From positions 62,001-126,000 of the forward strand of contig NZ_QUZT01000006.1 in the NCBI RefSeq assembly GCF_004682045.1: a stretch of DNA of 64,000 nucleotides. Reading direction: 5' to 3'. Below are positions 33,855-43,473 of the stretch, in pieces; position 1 is the first letter of the stretch, and the number at the start of each line of letters is the position of its first letter. Below the pieces are notes generated by a model. It did not search any database. It had not been told where the DNA came from and was given only the letters and a program-made list of their open reading frames with translations. Source of the stretch: Pseudomonas nabeulensis. Its GTDB lineage: Bacteria > Pseudomonadota > Gammaproteobacteria > Pseudomonadales > Pseudomonadaceae. Made by a program: the position numbers and the translations under genes.

Positions 33855-34637
33855 TCATTGCCATTCCGAGCGGCTGATGGGCGGCGCCTCATGCACTTCG
33901 ACATGGGCGTCCGCCAAGGCTTTGGCCAGCTCGCCCATGGGCTTGCGGTCAATGATCAGCCGGTCGATGCGCGCCAACGGAAACACCTGGAACAACGCCC
34001 GTTTGCCCAGCTTCGAGGAGTCCGCAATCACCGTGAGGTAACGGGTGCGGGCAATCATCGCGCGGGTGATTTCGGCTTCCTCGATGGAAAAATCGAACGC
34101 ACCGTCCGCGCTCAAGGCGCCAATGGTCACCACCGCATGTTCGGCGTTGAAGCGGGCGATTTGTTCCATGGCCAGTGCGCCGATGTTCTGTTCCGACTCC
34201 GGGCGATACTCCCCGCCGATCATGAATACCCGGTTGCCGCTGGCACCGATACTGCCTGCAATCAGCAGGGAGTTGGTGATCACGGTGATGCGGCTGAGCT
34301 TGGCCAGCTCGCGGGCAAAAAACAGCGTGGTGGTGCCGGTGTCGATCAGTACGCTGTCGCCTGGCGCATACAGTCCGGCGGCATAACGGGCGACCGCGCG
34401 TTTTTCCGGCGAGTGTTCGTTCATGCGGGTCTGGAAGGCGTTTTCATGTTCGCCGCTGGGGGGCAATGAAGCACCGCCATGGAATTTGGTGACCTGGCCG
34501 TCTTCGGCCAGGGCCGTAAGGTCGCGGCGAATGGTTTCCTGTGAGGTGCTGAGGGTGCGGGCCAGTTCATCGACGGAGATGCGCTCACGTTGGCGCAGCA
34601 GTTCAAGGATGTGTTGGCGTCGTTCGGTAGGGCGCAT
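33855..34637 (-). CDS. DeoR/GlpR family repressor
   Basis: A 260-residue regulator. The N-terminal DeoR winged helix reads RRQHILELLRQRERISVDEL then LSTSQETIRRDLTALAEDG, with the family's recognition helix. The C-terminal DeoRC sugar-phosphate sensor has SVLIDTGTTTLFFARELA. I used ATG 34637, since the 21 codons upstream do not match. It is divergent from the EutH-like gene and convergent with the kinase. It probably represses both promoters (29500-29774 and 34640-34950) until a sugar or polyol phosphate binds. Confidence 0.9.
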   Translation of the reverse strand: MRPTERRQHILELLRQRERISVDELARTLSTSQETIRRDLTALAEDGQVTKFHGGASLPPSGEHENAFQTRMNEHSPEKRAVARYAAGLYAPGDSVLIDTGTTTLFFARELAKLSRITVITNSLLIAGSIGASGNRVFMIGGEYRPESEQNIGALAMEQIARFNAEHAVVTIGALSADGAFDFSIEEAEITRAMIARTRYLTVIADSSKLGKRALFQVFPLARIDRLIIDRKPMGELAKALADAHVEVHEAPPISRSEWQ

Positions 34638-34950
34638 GGGGTTTCCTTTGGTGCTACGCGAAGTGCGCGGTGAAGGCTCGCTTTTGTTACCCAGGCCCAC
34701 AAATGGGGCAGCGGTAACAAGGCTGACGCCGCCGGGGCGAGTGCTACTGCCCGAAGCGTTGGGGATTCGGCCAGCCCGGCCTCGACCCGTAAACGTTGCG
34801 CTACAAGGCGCCCCTGCACATTACCTGTAGGAGTTGACCGATTCCAGTGTGTTTAGTGTTCAAAACCACATCAAAACCACGAATGGCATGTGAAGTGTTT
34901 AGTAATACGGCAAAACAGCAGTCGACTCAGAACATAGGCAGGTGGACGTA
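34638..34950. promoter_or_regulatory. Divergent control region between DeoR and EutH-like genes
   Basis: No gene in 313 bases. It contains TGACCGATT (34835-34843), which resembles the boxes before the operon at 29775. It also has TCAAAACCAC twice (34860-34869 and 34871-34880), and GTGTTTAGT twice (34849 and 34895), 46 bases apart. These direct repeats lie about 50-100 bases before the EutH-like ATG and are candidate regulator sites. I cannot identify -35/-10 boxes with confidence. Confidence 0.4.
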
Positions 34951-36198
34951 ATGGCGGAATTCGGAAACTACGTAATTTATCTGATCATGATCGGTGCGGT
35001 GGTGGGCGCATTTGCATCGGTGATCAAACCGGACAGTGGCTTGGGCAAGGAATTCGTCAACGGCATCCACTCCATCGGGCCGGTGTTCCTGGCCCAGGCG
35101 GGGATCATGGTGGCCATTCCTTACCTCTCGCGCATTATCGAAGTGGCCCTGGGGCCGTACTTCGGGGCGATGGGGTCGGACGTGTCCATCGCGGCGTTGT
35201 CGATCATTGCGGTGGACATGGGCGGTTACCAGTTGGCCGATGCACTGGCCGCCAACCGCGACATGTGGATCACCGCGATGATCGTCGGCTACACCTCGGG
35301 CGCGACGATCGTCTACCTGATCCCGGTGGGCTTGATGATGCTGGACCGCAAAGACCATAAATACCTGGCCTTGGGCGCGATGGCCGGGCTGATCAGCATT
35401 CCGTTCGCGGTGCTGGTGTCGCTGATGATGATCACCGGGTTCAACCTGCCGGTGCGCGACATCGTGTCGACCACCTCTCCGGCGCTGCACTACCTCACCC
35501 TCGACTTTGTCGGCTGCGTGAAACTGTTGGCGCCGCTGTTTGTGTTTTGCTTCCTGCTGGCGGCCGGCTTGCGCTACAAGGCCACCCTGATGGTGGGCGG
35601 CTTCCTGGTGTTCGGCAAGGTGATGGACGCGTTCATCAAGATCATCCTGGCGCTGGCCATCGTTGAACACTTCACCGGTTTCTTTATGAAGAACTTCGGT
35701 GTGTGGGGCTTCGACCCGATGTTCGCCGACCAGAAAGAACTGTTCCGCGCCATCGAAATCGCCGGCTACATCGGCATCATGCTCGCGGGTACATTCCCGA
35801 TCTGCTACCTGTTCAACCGTTACTGCAAAAAGCCGATGCAAGTCATGGGGCGCCATCTTGGCCTGTCACCCGATGGCGCGGCGGCGTTCGTGATGGTGTT
35901 TGCCAACATCATTGCCGTGTACCACCTGTTCAAGAAGATGAACGCACGGGACAAAGTGCTGTGCGTCGCCCTCGGCGTGTGCGCCCAGGCCACCATCGGT
36001 GATCACCTGGCGTTCACGGCCAACTTCCAACCGACGCTGATCATGCCGATCCTGCTGGCCAAGCTGTTTGGCGGGCTGCTGGCCGTGGCTATCGCCATCA
36101 AGATCTCGGTGCCGGCGGCCCAGCGGTATGAGGCGGCGGAAAAGGCCGAGCAAGAAGCGTCCGATGCGTCGGCGACGGCGCTGCCCCAGCCGGTTTGA
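34951..36198 (+). CDS. EutH-family membrane transporter
   Basis: A 415-residue inner-membrane protein with 10-11 helices that matches the ethanolamine permease EutH. Blocks shared with EutH are ALSIIAVDMGGYQLADAL, SGATIVYLIPVGLMML and KYLALGAMAGLISIPFAVL. No other ethanolamine genes (EutBC, EutR, microcompartment) are near; instead it follows glycerol-type genes. It is probably the importer of the polyol or amino-alcohol used by this operon. The ATG at 34951 has AGGTGG before it; a GTG nine bases earlier is in frame. The C-terminal tail (KAEQEASDASATALPQ) is polar and not family-typical. The next gene, DUF1937, follows by 57 bases. Confidence 0.8.
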   Translation: MAEFGNYVIYLIMIGAVVGAFASVIKPDSGLGKEFVNGIHSIGPVFLAQAGIMVAIPYLSRIIEVALGPYFGAMGSDVSIAALSIIAVDMGGYQLADALAANRDMWITAMIVGYTSGATIVYLIPVGLMMLDRKDHKYLALGAMAGLISIPFAVLVSLMMITGFNLPVRDIVSTTSPALHYLTLDFVGCVKLLAPLFVFCFLLAAGLRYKATLMVGGFLVFGKVMDAFIKIILALAIVEHFTGFFMKNFGVWGFDPMFADQKELFRAIEIAGYIGIMLAGTFPICYLFNRYCKKPMQVMGRHLGLSPDGAAAFVMVFANIIAVYHLFKKMNARDKVLCVALGVCAQATIGDHLAFTANFQPTLIMPILLAKLFGGLLAVAIAIKISVPAAQRYEAAEKAEQEASDASATALPQPV

Positions 36199-36255
36199 AA
36201 TCAATCTGTCCATCATCAGGAAGGGCCAAGACCCTTCCATTCCAACGAGGTAAAC

Positions 36256-36612
36256 ATGCGAAAGATTTTTCTGGCCTGCCCCTACAGCCACGCCGATGCA
36301 TCGGTCACCCATGATCGGTTCATCGCCTGCAACAAGGTGGCCGCTGCGATGATCGAGGCCGGCCATGCGGTGTTCAGCCAGGTCTCGATGTCTCACCCCA
36401 TCAACCTGGCCTTCGAAGGCAAGGACAGCGCGGCCATTGGCAAGCTCTGGGCGCCGGTGGATGCGTTTTTCATGGGCGCGCTGGACGAGTTGATCATCCT
36501 TGATCTGCCCGGCTGGGACCTCAGCTCCGGTATCAAGCGTGAGATCGAGTTCTTCGAAAATCGCGGTCGCCGTGTAAGCCTGTGGTCAGCGGTGGCAACT
36601 GAATTCAACTAA
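36256..36612 (+). CDS. DUF1937 family protein (nucleoside-deoxyribosyltransferase-like fold)
   Basis: A 118-residue protein matching DUF1937. It begins KIFLACPYSHADASVTHDRF, with the aspartate/serine pattern seen in nucleoside 2-deoxyribosyltransferase-like folds, and continues MIEAGHAVFSQVSMSHPI and SSGIKREIEFFENRGRRV. Function is unknown; the fold suggests it cleaves or senses an N-glycosidic or nucleoside ligand. It is read with the EutH-like gene before it and overlaps the end of the convergent MFS gene by 4 bases. GAGG precedes its ATG. Its place in a glycerol-like operon is unusual. Confidence 0.8.
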   Translation: MRKIFLACPYSHADASVTHDRFIACNKVAAAMIEAGHAVFSQVSMSHPINLAFEGKDSAAIGKLWAPVDAFFMGALDELIILDLPGWDLSSGIKREIEFFENRGRRVSLWSAVATEFN

Positions 36613-37925
36613 GCGGCCGCTACAACCCGTTCCACAGGGCGTGCCATCCTGACGTACGGGGTGAGCACGCTCAACAACACCCCACTCGCCAGCAGATAAC
36701 CGCCGGCGCAGATCACCAGTGCCCACCGCAGCGCGTCCGCCCCCACCAGTGCATTCAGGTGGTCACTCAGTATCCCCACGGCCAACGGCCCAAGCCCCGC
36801 ACCCAGGGCCATGATGCCGAAGTTGAACACCGCAATCAGCGTGGCCCTGCGCCGAGGCGTGATCAGGTGGGCGATGGCGGTGTAGCAGGGCGCCATCCAC
36901 CACATGCCGAACACTGACATGCCGAACATGAACGCGGCGGCTTTGGGCACCTGCAGGCTGCCCAGCAACCACGGGGCGCCGGCAGGGTACAGCGCAAAGG
37001 CGCTGGCCAGGGGGAAGGCGAGCAGGGCACCGATGATCGGGATGCCCAACTGCCACCGCGCATCACGCTGCGCCAGGTGTGCGGTCAGCCAGCCGCTGGA
37101 CAACGAACCGATGATCGCGCCAGGCCCAGCCACCAGGCCCATGATCGCGCCGGCATCCTTGAGCGTCAGGCCGTGGCTACGCACCAGGAACGCGGTGCTC
37201 CAGATACTGAACGCATAACTGGAAAACGCCAGCAACGCACCGGCGATGGCGATGCGCAGGTAGGGTCGGCAGGCCCAGGCTTCACGCAGCACATGCCACA
37301 GGGATTCATGTTCGGCGGGGGCGTTCGCCACCGGTTCCCAGGCGCCACGCACCGGTTCCTTTGTGCTCAAACGCAACAGCACAGCGCAGATCAGCCCCGG
37401 CACGGCCATCCAGATAAACGCCGCGCGCCAGCCGTAGTAATAGGTGATCCACGAGCCGATACTCAGGCCCACCAACGCCCCCATGGGCGCGCCGAGCATG
37501 TACACGCTGATGGCCTTGGCGCGTTGGTGGGGCGGGTACAGGTCGGCAATCATCGACATCGACGCCGCGCCGCTGCCCGACTCGCCCACCGCCACGCCCA
37601 AGCGTGCCAGTGCCAGGGTCCAGTACCCGGTCACCCAGCCACACAACAGGGTCATGGTGCTCCAGAACGCGCAACACAGGCCGATCAGGTTGCGTCGGCT
37701 GGAGCGGTCGGCGAAACGTCCCAGCGGGATCGCAAACAAGCAATACACCAGGGAAAAGCCCAGCCCGGTCAGCAGGCCGATCTGGGTGTCCGACACGTGG
37801 AATTCGGCTTTGATCGGTTCGATGACGATCCCCATGATCTGCCGGTCGATCAGGCTGACAGCGGAGACGAGAAACAGCAGGAACAGCGTGTAGTGACGGC
37901 GCAAGCCTTGAATCTGGGTGGTCAT
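36609..37925 (-). CDS. MFS transporter (first of two paralogues)
   Basis: A 438-residue permease with 12 helices. The N-terminal side has SLIDRQIMGIVIEPIKAEF then DTQIGLLTGLGFSLVYCLF, and motif A-like GRFADRSSRRNLI. These are the marks of the spinster-type/AraJ-like branch that carries organic anions. It is the last gene of the minus-strand unit formed by porin, amidase and MFS. It is clearly paralogous to the MFS gene at 50868-52193 (shared LIDRQ/VGRQ...VIEP-K-EF and DLYPP-R), and each is associated with an amidase gene. It probably imports an amide or its acid. Confidence 0.88.
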   Translation of the reverse strand: MTTQIQGLRRHYTLFLLFLVSAVSLIDRQIMGIVIEPIKAEFHVSDTQIGLLTGLGFSLVYCLFAIPLGRFADRSSRRNLIGLCCAFWSTMTLLCGWVTGYWTLALARLGVAVGESGSGAASMSMIADLYPPHQRAKAISVYMLGAPMGALVGLSIGSWITYYYGWRAAFIWMAVPGLICAVLLRLSTKEPVRGAWEPVANAPAEHESLWHVLREAWACRPYLRIAIAGALLAFSSYAFSIWSTAFLVRSHGLTLKDAGAIMGLVAGPGAIIGSLSSGWLTAHLAQRDARWQLGIPIIGALLAFPLASAFALYPAGAPWLLGSLQVPKAAAFMFGMSVFGMWWMAPCYTAIAHLITPRRRATLIAVFNFGIMALGAGLGPLAVGILSDHLNALVGADALRWALVICAGGYLLASGVLLSVLTPYVRMARPVERVVAAA

Positions 37926-37986
37926 GTCGAGTCGCTCGCAAAGTGCTCTGAGGTGCTGCCGGGCCGCCAGGGCCCGGCAGGCCGTT

Positions 37987-39444
37987 TTATTGCAGTGCGG
38001 GAAGGCAAGTCCAGGGGTGCTGCTGTTCCAGCTGCCCGGCCAGTTGGAACAGCAGGCCTTCCTGGCAGTGGGCGGCGCTGAACATCATACCGATAGGCAA
38101 CCCGTCGCGGCTGATGCCCAGCGGCACCGACATGGCCGGCTGGCCGCTGACGTTGGCCAGCACGGTAAAGCCGATACTGCCGACGATGTGCTTGATGTAG
38201 TCCTCGTAGCTGTTTTGCAGGCTCACCCGGCCCAGCGGCGGCGTGAGTTGGCCGGTGACGGGGGAGAGGATCAGGTCGATATCATCGAACAGCAGTTCCA
38301 TTTGCAGGCCAATCGCCTCGAAGTCGCGGCGGGCGCGATACAGGCGTTCGGCGCTGGCCTGGGTGGCCTGCTCCAGTACACGCTGGGTCACCGGCTCCAG
38401 GGCGTGGGCGGGCATGGGCCGACCGAGCGCGGCCTCGCGGTCGCGCACCGCTGCCAACAACGCTACGCCACTGGTGGTGCCGTGGGCGGCGTAAAGACGT
38501 TGAGGGTCGACGGGCAGCGTCAGCGGTTGCACCTGATGGCCCAACTCGCGCAGCTGCCCGACGGTTCGCTCCAGCACCTCGGCAATCTCCGGGTCCAGCG
38601 GTGTGCCGGTCATGTCGGCACTCACCACACCGATGCGCAGCGCGGCGGGCGTACGCAGCATTTCCTCGCGAAACGGGCGTGGCGGCTCGGCCAGCCAATA
38701 AGGGCTGCCGCGCTCGTGACCGTGGCTGACGTCGAGCAACAACGCCGAATCGCGCACGCTGCGCGACACCACATGGCCGCAACTGGCGCCAAACCAGCCT
38801 TCGAACGAGTTCGGGCCCTGCGGGGTGCGGTAGCGTGTCGGCTTCATGCCGAACACCCCGCAATAGGCCGCCGGGATGCGAATCGACCCGCCGCCATCGG
38901 TGGCGTGGGCCACCGGCACGATTCCGGAGGCGACCGCAGCGGCGGCGCCGCCCGACGAACCGCCGGCGCTGTAATCCAGGTTCCACGGGTTGCGGGTGCG
39001 TCCCCATTGGCTGGACTCAGTGGTGGTGGTCATGCCGAACTCGGGGCTGGCGGTCTTGCCGAACACCAGCATGCCGGCGTCCAGGTAGCGCTTGACCACG
39101 GTGCTGTTGGCGGTTGCCGGCGGCGTGTCACCCAGCAGGCGCGAGCCGTTGGTGGTCACGGTGCCCGCCAGGTAAGTGTTCAAGTCCTTGAGCAGCATCG
39201 GCACACCGGCCAATGCCCCCTTGCCCTCGGTGCCGGCCGCTTGGCGGGCCTTTAACTGCGCAAAGGCGTGGTCATCATGGCGCATCACCACGGCGTTGAT
39301 TGTTGGGTCCAGTTGGTCGCAACGCTCCAGGGCGGCACGCAGCAGCGCTTCGGGCGCCAGGCTGCCGTTGTGCACGCCCTCGGCCATGGCGGTGGCGTCC
39401 AGTGCAAGGTAATCGGCCTGGGACATAAAAGGGGTGGTGGTCAT
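37987..39444 (-). CDS. Amidase signature enzyme (first of two paralogues)
   Basis: A 485-residue cytoplasmic amidase of the signature family. The Ser-cisSer-Lys triad appears as Lys in [12 protein letters not shown], cis-Ser in [11 protein letters not shown], and nucleophile Ser in [10 protein letters not shown]. It lacks a signal peptide, unlike its paralogue at 54796-56361, which shares LAGVP-LLKDLNT and most of the core. I took ATG 39444 (a TTG one codon earlier is in frame). It is in a unit with an OprB-like porin (upstream) and an MFS gene (downstream). It should release an acid and amine or ammonia from an imported amide. The substrate is not known. Confidence 0.9.
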   Translation of the reverse strand: MTTTPFMSQADYLALDATAMAEGVHNGSLAPEALLRAALERCDQLDPTINAVVMRHDDHAFAQLKARQAAGTEGKGALAGVPMLLKDLNTYLAGTVTTNGSRLLGDTPPATANSTVVKRYLDAGMLVFGKTASPEFGMTTTTESSQWGRTRNPWNLDYSAGGSSGGAAAAVASGIVPVAHATDGGGSIRIPAAYCGVFGMKPTRYRTPQGPNSFEGWFGASCGHVVSRSVRDSALLLDVSHGHERGSPYWLAEPPRPFREEMLRTPAALRIGVVSADMTGTPLDPEIAEVLERTVGQLRELGHQVQPLTLPVDPQRLYAAHGTTSGVALLAAVRDREAALGRPMPAHALEPVTQRVLEQATQASAERLYRARRDFEAIGLQMELLFDDIDLILSPVTGQLTPPLGRVSLQNSYEDYIKHIVGSIGFTVLANVSGQPAMSVPLGISRDGLPIGMMFSAAHCQEGLLFQLAGQLEQQHPWTCLPALQ

Positions 39445-39469
39445 CAAAAGTGCCTCGGCGAAAAGGGAT

Positions 39470-40774
39470 TCAAAACAGGAAGTTCAGTGATTCCTGCCAC
39501 AGCAGGGCGTCACTGTGCACCGGGGTAAACACCGGGTTATGGGTGTAGGTCAGGCCGCTGATCAGGTAGATGCCGGGGGTCAAGCGCGCCGCGTAGGAGG
39601 CGGTCGCGGCCAGGGTGTGGCTGGCGGTCTGCATGCGGTAACCGGCGTACACATCGCGCAGTGCCTTGCTGTAGTCGCTCTTGGTCACGCCAAACGCGAG
39701 CATGTCCGCCGGGCGGCTGGCAAACGGGCCCACGTTGAAGGCGGTGAACTGGATCGCCTGGTTGATGGCGTTGACCGAGTCCGGCGAGTAATCGACCTTG
39801 CTGTCCAGGTACCAGCCGCGTGCATCGCCCCACGGCTTGCTGACTTGCACGGTGCCCGCCAGGTACACGCCGTAGTTGTTGTCGGACTTCTTGCCGCTCT
39901 TGAACTCGGTGTATTGGGTGGTGTTGTACAGCGCGCCGGCCCGGAACCAGGCGGAGTTTTCGGTGGCGCTGGCGGCGCGCTTGTAGCCGAACTCATCGAT
40001 AAACAGCGCCTTGGCATCCGGCACACTGAGGCGAAAGCCGCTGGGGTTGTCCTTCACATCCTGGGCGATACCGGCCGGGCTGACACTGCGCGTCACCGCA
40101 AAGCTGTTGTAGAAGCGCAGCGACGGGTCACGCACGATCACGTTCAGCGTCGGCGTCGGCTCGGTGGCCGACATGCCCACCTGGAACGGCACCACGCTGC
40201 TCGGTCCGAGCGCGGCAGTGGACGCATTGCCACCCAGTGCGATCCCATAGAACAGGCGCACGCCGGTGATATAGCCGTACTCCAGCTCCAACTGATGATC
40301 GAAGAACGACTGGTTGATCGCGAACACCGTCATGGTGGTCACGCGCGGGTTGGCCGGCGTGTAGTTGGCCCCCACCCACTGCGCCGCCAGGGTGAACTGC
40401 GCGTCGTTGGCAAAACCGATGCGGGTCAGGTCGTAGGTGAGATAGGTATTGAGCGAGGCGTTGTAGCTGGGGTTTTGCCCGTTATACAGCTGAGGCTTGG
40501 CGTTATGGCCGAGCACGTCGTAGGTGTAGCCGTTATAGGACGTCGCGGTAAAACCAAAGCCGTGTTCGGCCAGGGCTTCACGCAAGCCGCCCAGTTCCGG
40601 GCTGATGCGGGCGCACACCGGGATCGACTTGATGACGATCTCGGCGCGGGTCAGGTACTGGTCGTAATTCGTGCATGTGGGCGGGCTGTCGCCACTGGCG
40701 GCGTGCGCACTGGCACAGCCGATCCAGAGCAGGCCTGCTTTTATCGGGAACGGCATGGATCGCATCTTCAACAT
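39470..40774 (-). CDS. OprB-family carbohydrate-selective porin-like protein
   Basis: A 434-residue outer-membrane protein with a signal peptide (cleaved after AHA, about residue 25). The barrel-type C-terminus ends in phenylalanine (LLWQESLNFLF). Its blocks GLREALAEHGFGFTATSYNG and GIALGGNASTAALGPSSVVP are like the OprB/porin-B family that takes up sugars and polyols. In this cluster it likely admits the amide used by the neighbouring amidase. It is the first gene of the unit, with 25 bases to the amidase. A short Cys pair (PTCTNYDQYLTRAEIVIKSI, then VCAR) near the N-terminus may form a disulfide. Confidence 0.8.
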   Translation of the reverse strand: MLKMRSMPFPIKAGLLWIGCASAHAASGDSPPTCTNYDQYLTRAEIVIKSIPVCARISPELGGLREALAEHGFGFTATSYNGYTYDVLGHNAKPQLYNGQNPSYNASLNTYLTYDLTRIGFANDAQFTLAAQWVGANYTPANPRVTTMTVFAINQSFFDHQLELEYGYITGVRLFYGIALGGNASTAALGPSSVVPFQVGMSATEPTPTLNVIVRDPSLRFYNSFAVTRSVSPAGIAQDVKDNPSGFRLSVPDAKALFIDEFGYKRAASATENSAWFRAGALYNTTQYTEFKSGKKSDNNYGVYLAGTVQVSKPWGDARGWYLDSKVDYSPDSVNAINQAIQFTAFNVGPFASRPADMLAFGVTKSDYSKALRDVYAGYRMQTASHTLAATASYAARLTPGIYLISGLTYTHNPVFTPVHSDALLWQESLNFLF

Positions 40775-41008
40775 TTCCCCATCCTGTTTAGGTCAAGTAG
40801 GACGACACCCGCCGGTCTGCGCCGCCGGGTTGCAGCGCGAGTATCCGTGCATTTTCGTCACCAGCGCATGGCGCCAATGGCAGGTATCGATGGGGCCAGT
40901 GCACGCCACGGTTTACGCGGCTTCCAGCGAGTCGGCGGGGCAGGGCGAAGGGGGGAATGGGCAGGGTTTGCCCGGGGATGGTGCGGCGTGCGTCTGGATA
41001 GGGCGCGT

Positions 41009-42490
41009 TCAGCGTTTCCAGCGCTGCCAATGGGCATGGATCACCCGGCTCAAGGCTTCGATACCGGGGACGATGGTGTCCTTGGCCATCGAGCCGAACC
41101 CCAGGCGCATTGCGGGGTTGGCGGCGCCGACGGCAGGGTCCATGTAGAAGGCGGAACTGGGGTCGAACAGCACGCCTTGGGCCAGGCCTTCCATGTACAG
41201 CTGCGTCAGGTCATGGCAATGGGGCAAGCGCAACCAAAGGGTGGCGCCGCCGGTAGGCGCGATAAACGTCGCCTCGGGCAAGTGGGCGCGCAATGCCTGG
41301 GTGATCAAGGCGGCGCGCTGGGCGAGTTTTTCCCGGGCTTGCTGCAATAAGCGGTCGTAGTGGCCTTGCTGGATAAACAGCGCAGCGGCCACCTGGTTGT
41401 TGCCGGGGATCTGCCGGATCATCAGGCGTTGCAAGTGGCGCAACTGCTCGATGACCGGCGCCGGCGCGACGATATAGCCGATGCCCAATCCCGGCGACAG
41501 CAGTTTGGACAGGCTGCTGAGGTAGATCACCCGTTCGTTGCCGTCCTGGGCCTTGAGCGCCGGCAACGCCTGGCCGTCGTATTCGGTTTCCGGATCGTCG
41601 TCGTCTTCGATGATCACCTGGTCATGCTGCGCCGCCATCGCCAGCAGTGTGGTACGGCGTTGCGGGCTCAGGGTGACACCGGTGGGGCATTGGTAGCCCG
41701 GCGTGCAATACAGGTAGTCGCAGCTCGCGTAGTCAGCGGTTGGCACCACACCTTGCTCGTCCACCGGCAACGGCACCACCTGTGCACCGTTGTAGGCAAA
41801 CACATTGCGCGGGTCCATGTAGCCCGGTTCTTCGAAGCCGATGCGCGCGCCATCGCGCACCAGCAAACGGGCCAGCAGGTAGAAGCTTTGCTGGCGACCG
41901 AGGGTCAACAGCACTTGGTCGCGGGTGGCGGCGATGCCTCGGCGTGGCAGCACGCGGCGGATCAATTGGTCGATCAACTGCGCGTTGCCGGCGTCCTCGC
42001 CTTCCTGCCACCAGCGGTCGACGGCCTTGACCTCATTGGCCTGGCGCGTGCACTGGCGCCATTGCGTCAGCGGAAACTGGCGCGGGTCGAACTGGCCATA
42101 GATAAACGGGTAGCGCACCCGCCGCCATACGGTGGGGCGGTCAGCCCAGGGCGCCATGTGGGCGGTGGCTTTGAGGCGTTGCTGCCAATCCGGCTGGGCG
42201 CTGGGGGCGGGCAGCGGTTCCTGGGTGGCCTGGGTCGGCGAGATGTCGCTGCACACAAAGAAGCCATCGCGCAGGCGTGACTCGATATAGCCCTCGGCGC
42301 TCAACCGTTCGTAAACCAGCACCGCGGTATTGCGCGACACCCCGGTCAACTGCGCCAGGTCGCGCCCCGAAGGCAGCCGCGTGCCGGCGGGGAGGCGGCC
42401 GTCGAGGATCGCCGTGACAAACGCCACGCACAACTGCACCTGCAACGGCTCGTCATTGCGCCGTGCCTTGGGCAGCAGTTGGCGCCACAT
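41009..42490 (-). CDS. MocR-type PLP-dependent regulator (first of two)
   Basis: A 493-residue regulator with an N-terminal GntR winged helix (LPSGRDLAQLTGVSRNTAVLVYERL, about 40-65) and a C-terminal fold type I aminotransferase-like domain. The PLP-lysine region is IYLSSLSKLLSPGLGIG. MocR proteins sense an amine or amino acid through PLP. It is the last gene after tauABC on the minus strand and precedes the porin-amidase unit by 235 bases. It could control either. I used ATG 42490; the upstream frame has no homology. It is paralogous to the MocR gene at 45557. Confidence 0.88.
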   Translation of the reverse strand: MWRQLLPKARRNDEPLQVQLCVAFVTAILDGRLPAGTRLPSGRDLAQLTGVSRNTAVLVYERLSAEGYIESRLRDGFFVCSDISPTQATQEPLPAPSAQPDWQQRLKATAHMAPWADRPTVWRRVRYPFIYGQFDPRQFPLTQWRQCTRQANEVKAVDRWWQEGEDAGNAQLIDQLIRRVLPRRGIAATRDQVLLTLGRQQSFYLLARLLVRDGARIGFEEPGYMDPRNVFAYNGAQVVPLPVDEQGVVPTADYASCDYLYCTPGYQCPTGVTLSPQRRTTLLAMAAQHDQVIIEDDDDPETEYDGQALPALKAQDGNERVIYLSSLSKLLSPGLGIGYIVAPAPVIEQLRHLQRLMIRQIPGNNQVAAALFIQQGHYDRLLQQAREKLAQRAALITQALRAHLPEATFIAPTGGATLWLRLPHCHDLTQLYMEGLAQGVLFDPSSAFYMDPAVGAANPAMRLGFGSMAKDTIVPGIEALSRVIHAHWQRWKR

Positions 42491-42603
42491 CAAATCATGT
42501 TTGCCGGTGCGGTTCAGGGTCGGGGTCACAGGGGCAGGGCCAACGGCACAAGGGATGTCGGCCACCCTAACCCAGGACGCGGGTGCAGCGCTATGCAGGT
42601 GTC

Positions 42604-43473
42604 TCAAGCCTTGCCTTTCCAGGGCACCAGCCGCCGTTCCAGCCAGCGCATGCCCAGGTCGAACAGCAGGGCCATCGCGCCAATCACCAGGATGCCCATG
42701 ATCACCACGTCGGTGGCCATGAACTTGGAGGCGGTCAGCACCATAAAGCCCAGGCCGGCGGTGGCGGCGACCATCTCGGCGGCCACCAGGGTGGTCCAGC
42801 CAAAGCCGATGGCGATGCGCATGCCGGTCAGTATTTCCGGTAACGCCGCGGGCATGATCACGTGGCGCAACACCTGGCCACGGCTGGCGCCCATGGAGTA
42901 GGCGGCGTGAATCTGCTCGATGGCCACCGACTTCACCCCGGCCCGCGCACTCAGGGCCAGCGGTGCGAACATCGCCAGGTAAATCAGCAACACTTTCGAG
43001 CCTTCGCCGATGCCCATCCAGATCACCACCAGCGGCAAGTACGCCAGCGGCGGCAGTGGCCGGTAAAACTCCACCAGCGGGTCGAGCACCCCACGGGCCA
43101 CGCGGTTCACGCCCATCATGATGCCCACCGGGATCGCCGTGCAGGCCGCCAGCACAAACGCGCCGAATACCCGGAACGCACTCCAGCCGATATGGCTGAG
43201 CAGCGAGGCGTCGGCAAAGCCGTCACTGGCCACGTCCATCAGTTGCATCCACACCGCCTGAGGCGAAGGCAGGAACAGCGGCTTGATCCACCCGACGTTG
43301 GTGGCGACATACCAGAGCGCAAACACCAGCCCCACGGTGACCAGGCTCAGCAGCAGGCTCGACCCATTGCCCGGCGCGCCATATTGCTCACCGGGCCGTG
43401 CCGGTGCGGCACGCCGCAGGTCGTGCAGGGCGCGCAGAATGGCGCCGCGTTGTTTCTCGTCCAATAAACTCAT
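42604..43473 (-). CDS. tauC: Taurine-type ABC transporter permease
   Basis: A 289-residue inner-membrane permease of the TauC/SsuC type with about six helices. The ATP-binding-coupling loop (EAA motif) is seen as [29 protein letters not shown]. The start ATG overlaps the end of the ATPase gene by 4 bases (ATGA). The N-terminus is polar ([16 protein letters not shown]). It forms the channel for the sulfonate carried by TauA. Gene order tauA-tauB-tauC on the minus strand is as in E. coli tauABC. Confidence 0.9.
   Translation of the reverse strand: MSLLDEKQRGAILRALHDLRRAAPARPGEQYGAPGNGSSLLLSLVTVGLVFALWYVATNVGWIKPLFLPSPQAVWMQLMDVASDGFADASLLSHIGWSAFRVFGAFVLAACTAIPVGIMMGVNRVARGVLDPLVEFYRPLPPLAYLPLVVIWMGIGEGSKVLLIYLAMFAPLALSARAGVKSVAIEQIHAAYSMGASRGQVLRHVIMPAALPEILTGMRIAIGFGWTTLVAAEMVAATAGLGFMVLTASKFMATDVVIMGILVIGAMALLFDLGMRWLERRLVPWKGKA

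Noticed and set aside
34951..36198. Part of an ethanolamine-utilisation operon
   Set aside because: Only the EutH-like permease is present. No ammonia-lyase, EutR or microcompartment gene is near, and the neighbours are a kinase and flavoproteins of glycerol type.
36609..36612. Possible frameshift at the convergent DUF1937/MFS border
   Set aside because: Both proteins have normal C-termini; the stop codons merely overlap by 4 bases, as at 47047-47050.
39515..41350. A 611-codon plus-strand open frame opposite the OprB-like porin gene
   Set aside because: No family match and a shadow-like composition; the minus-strand porin has a signal peptide and a terminal Phe.
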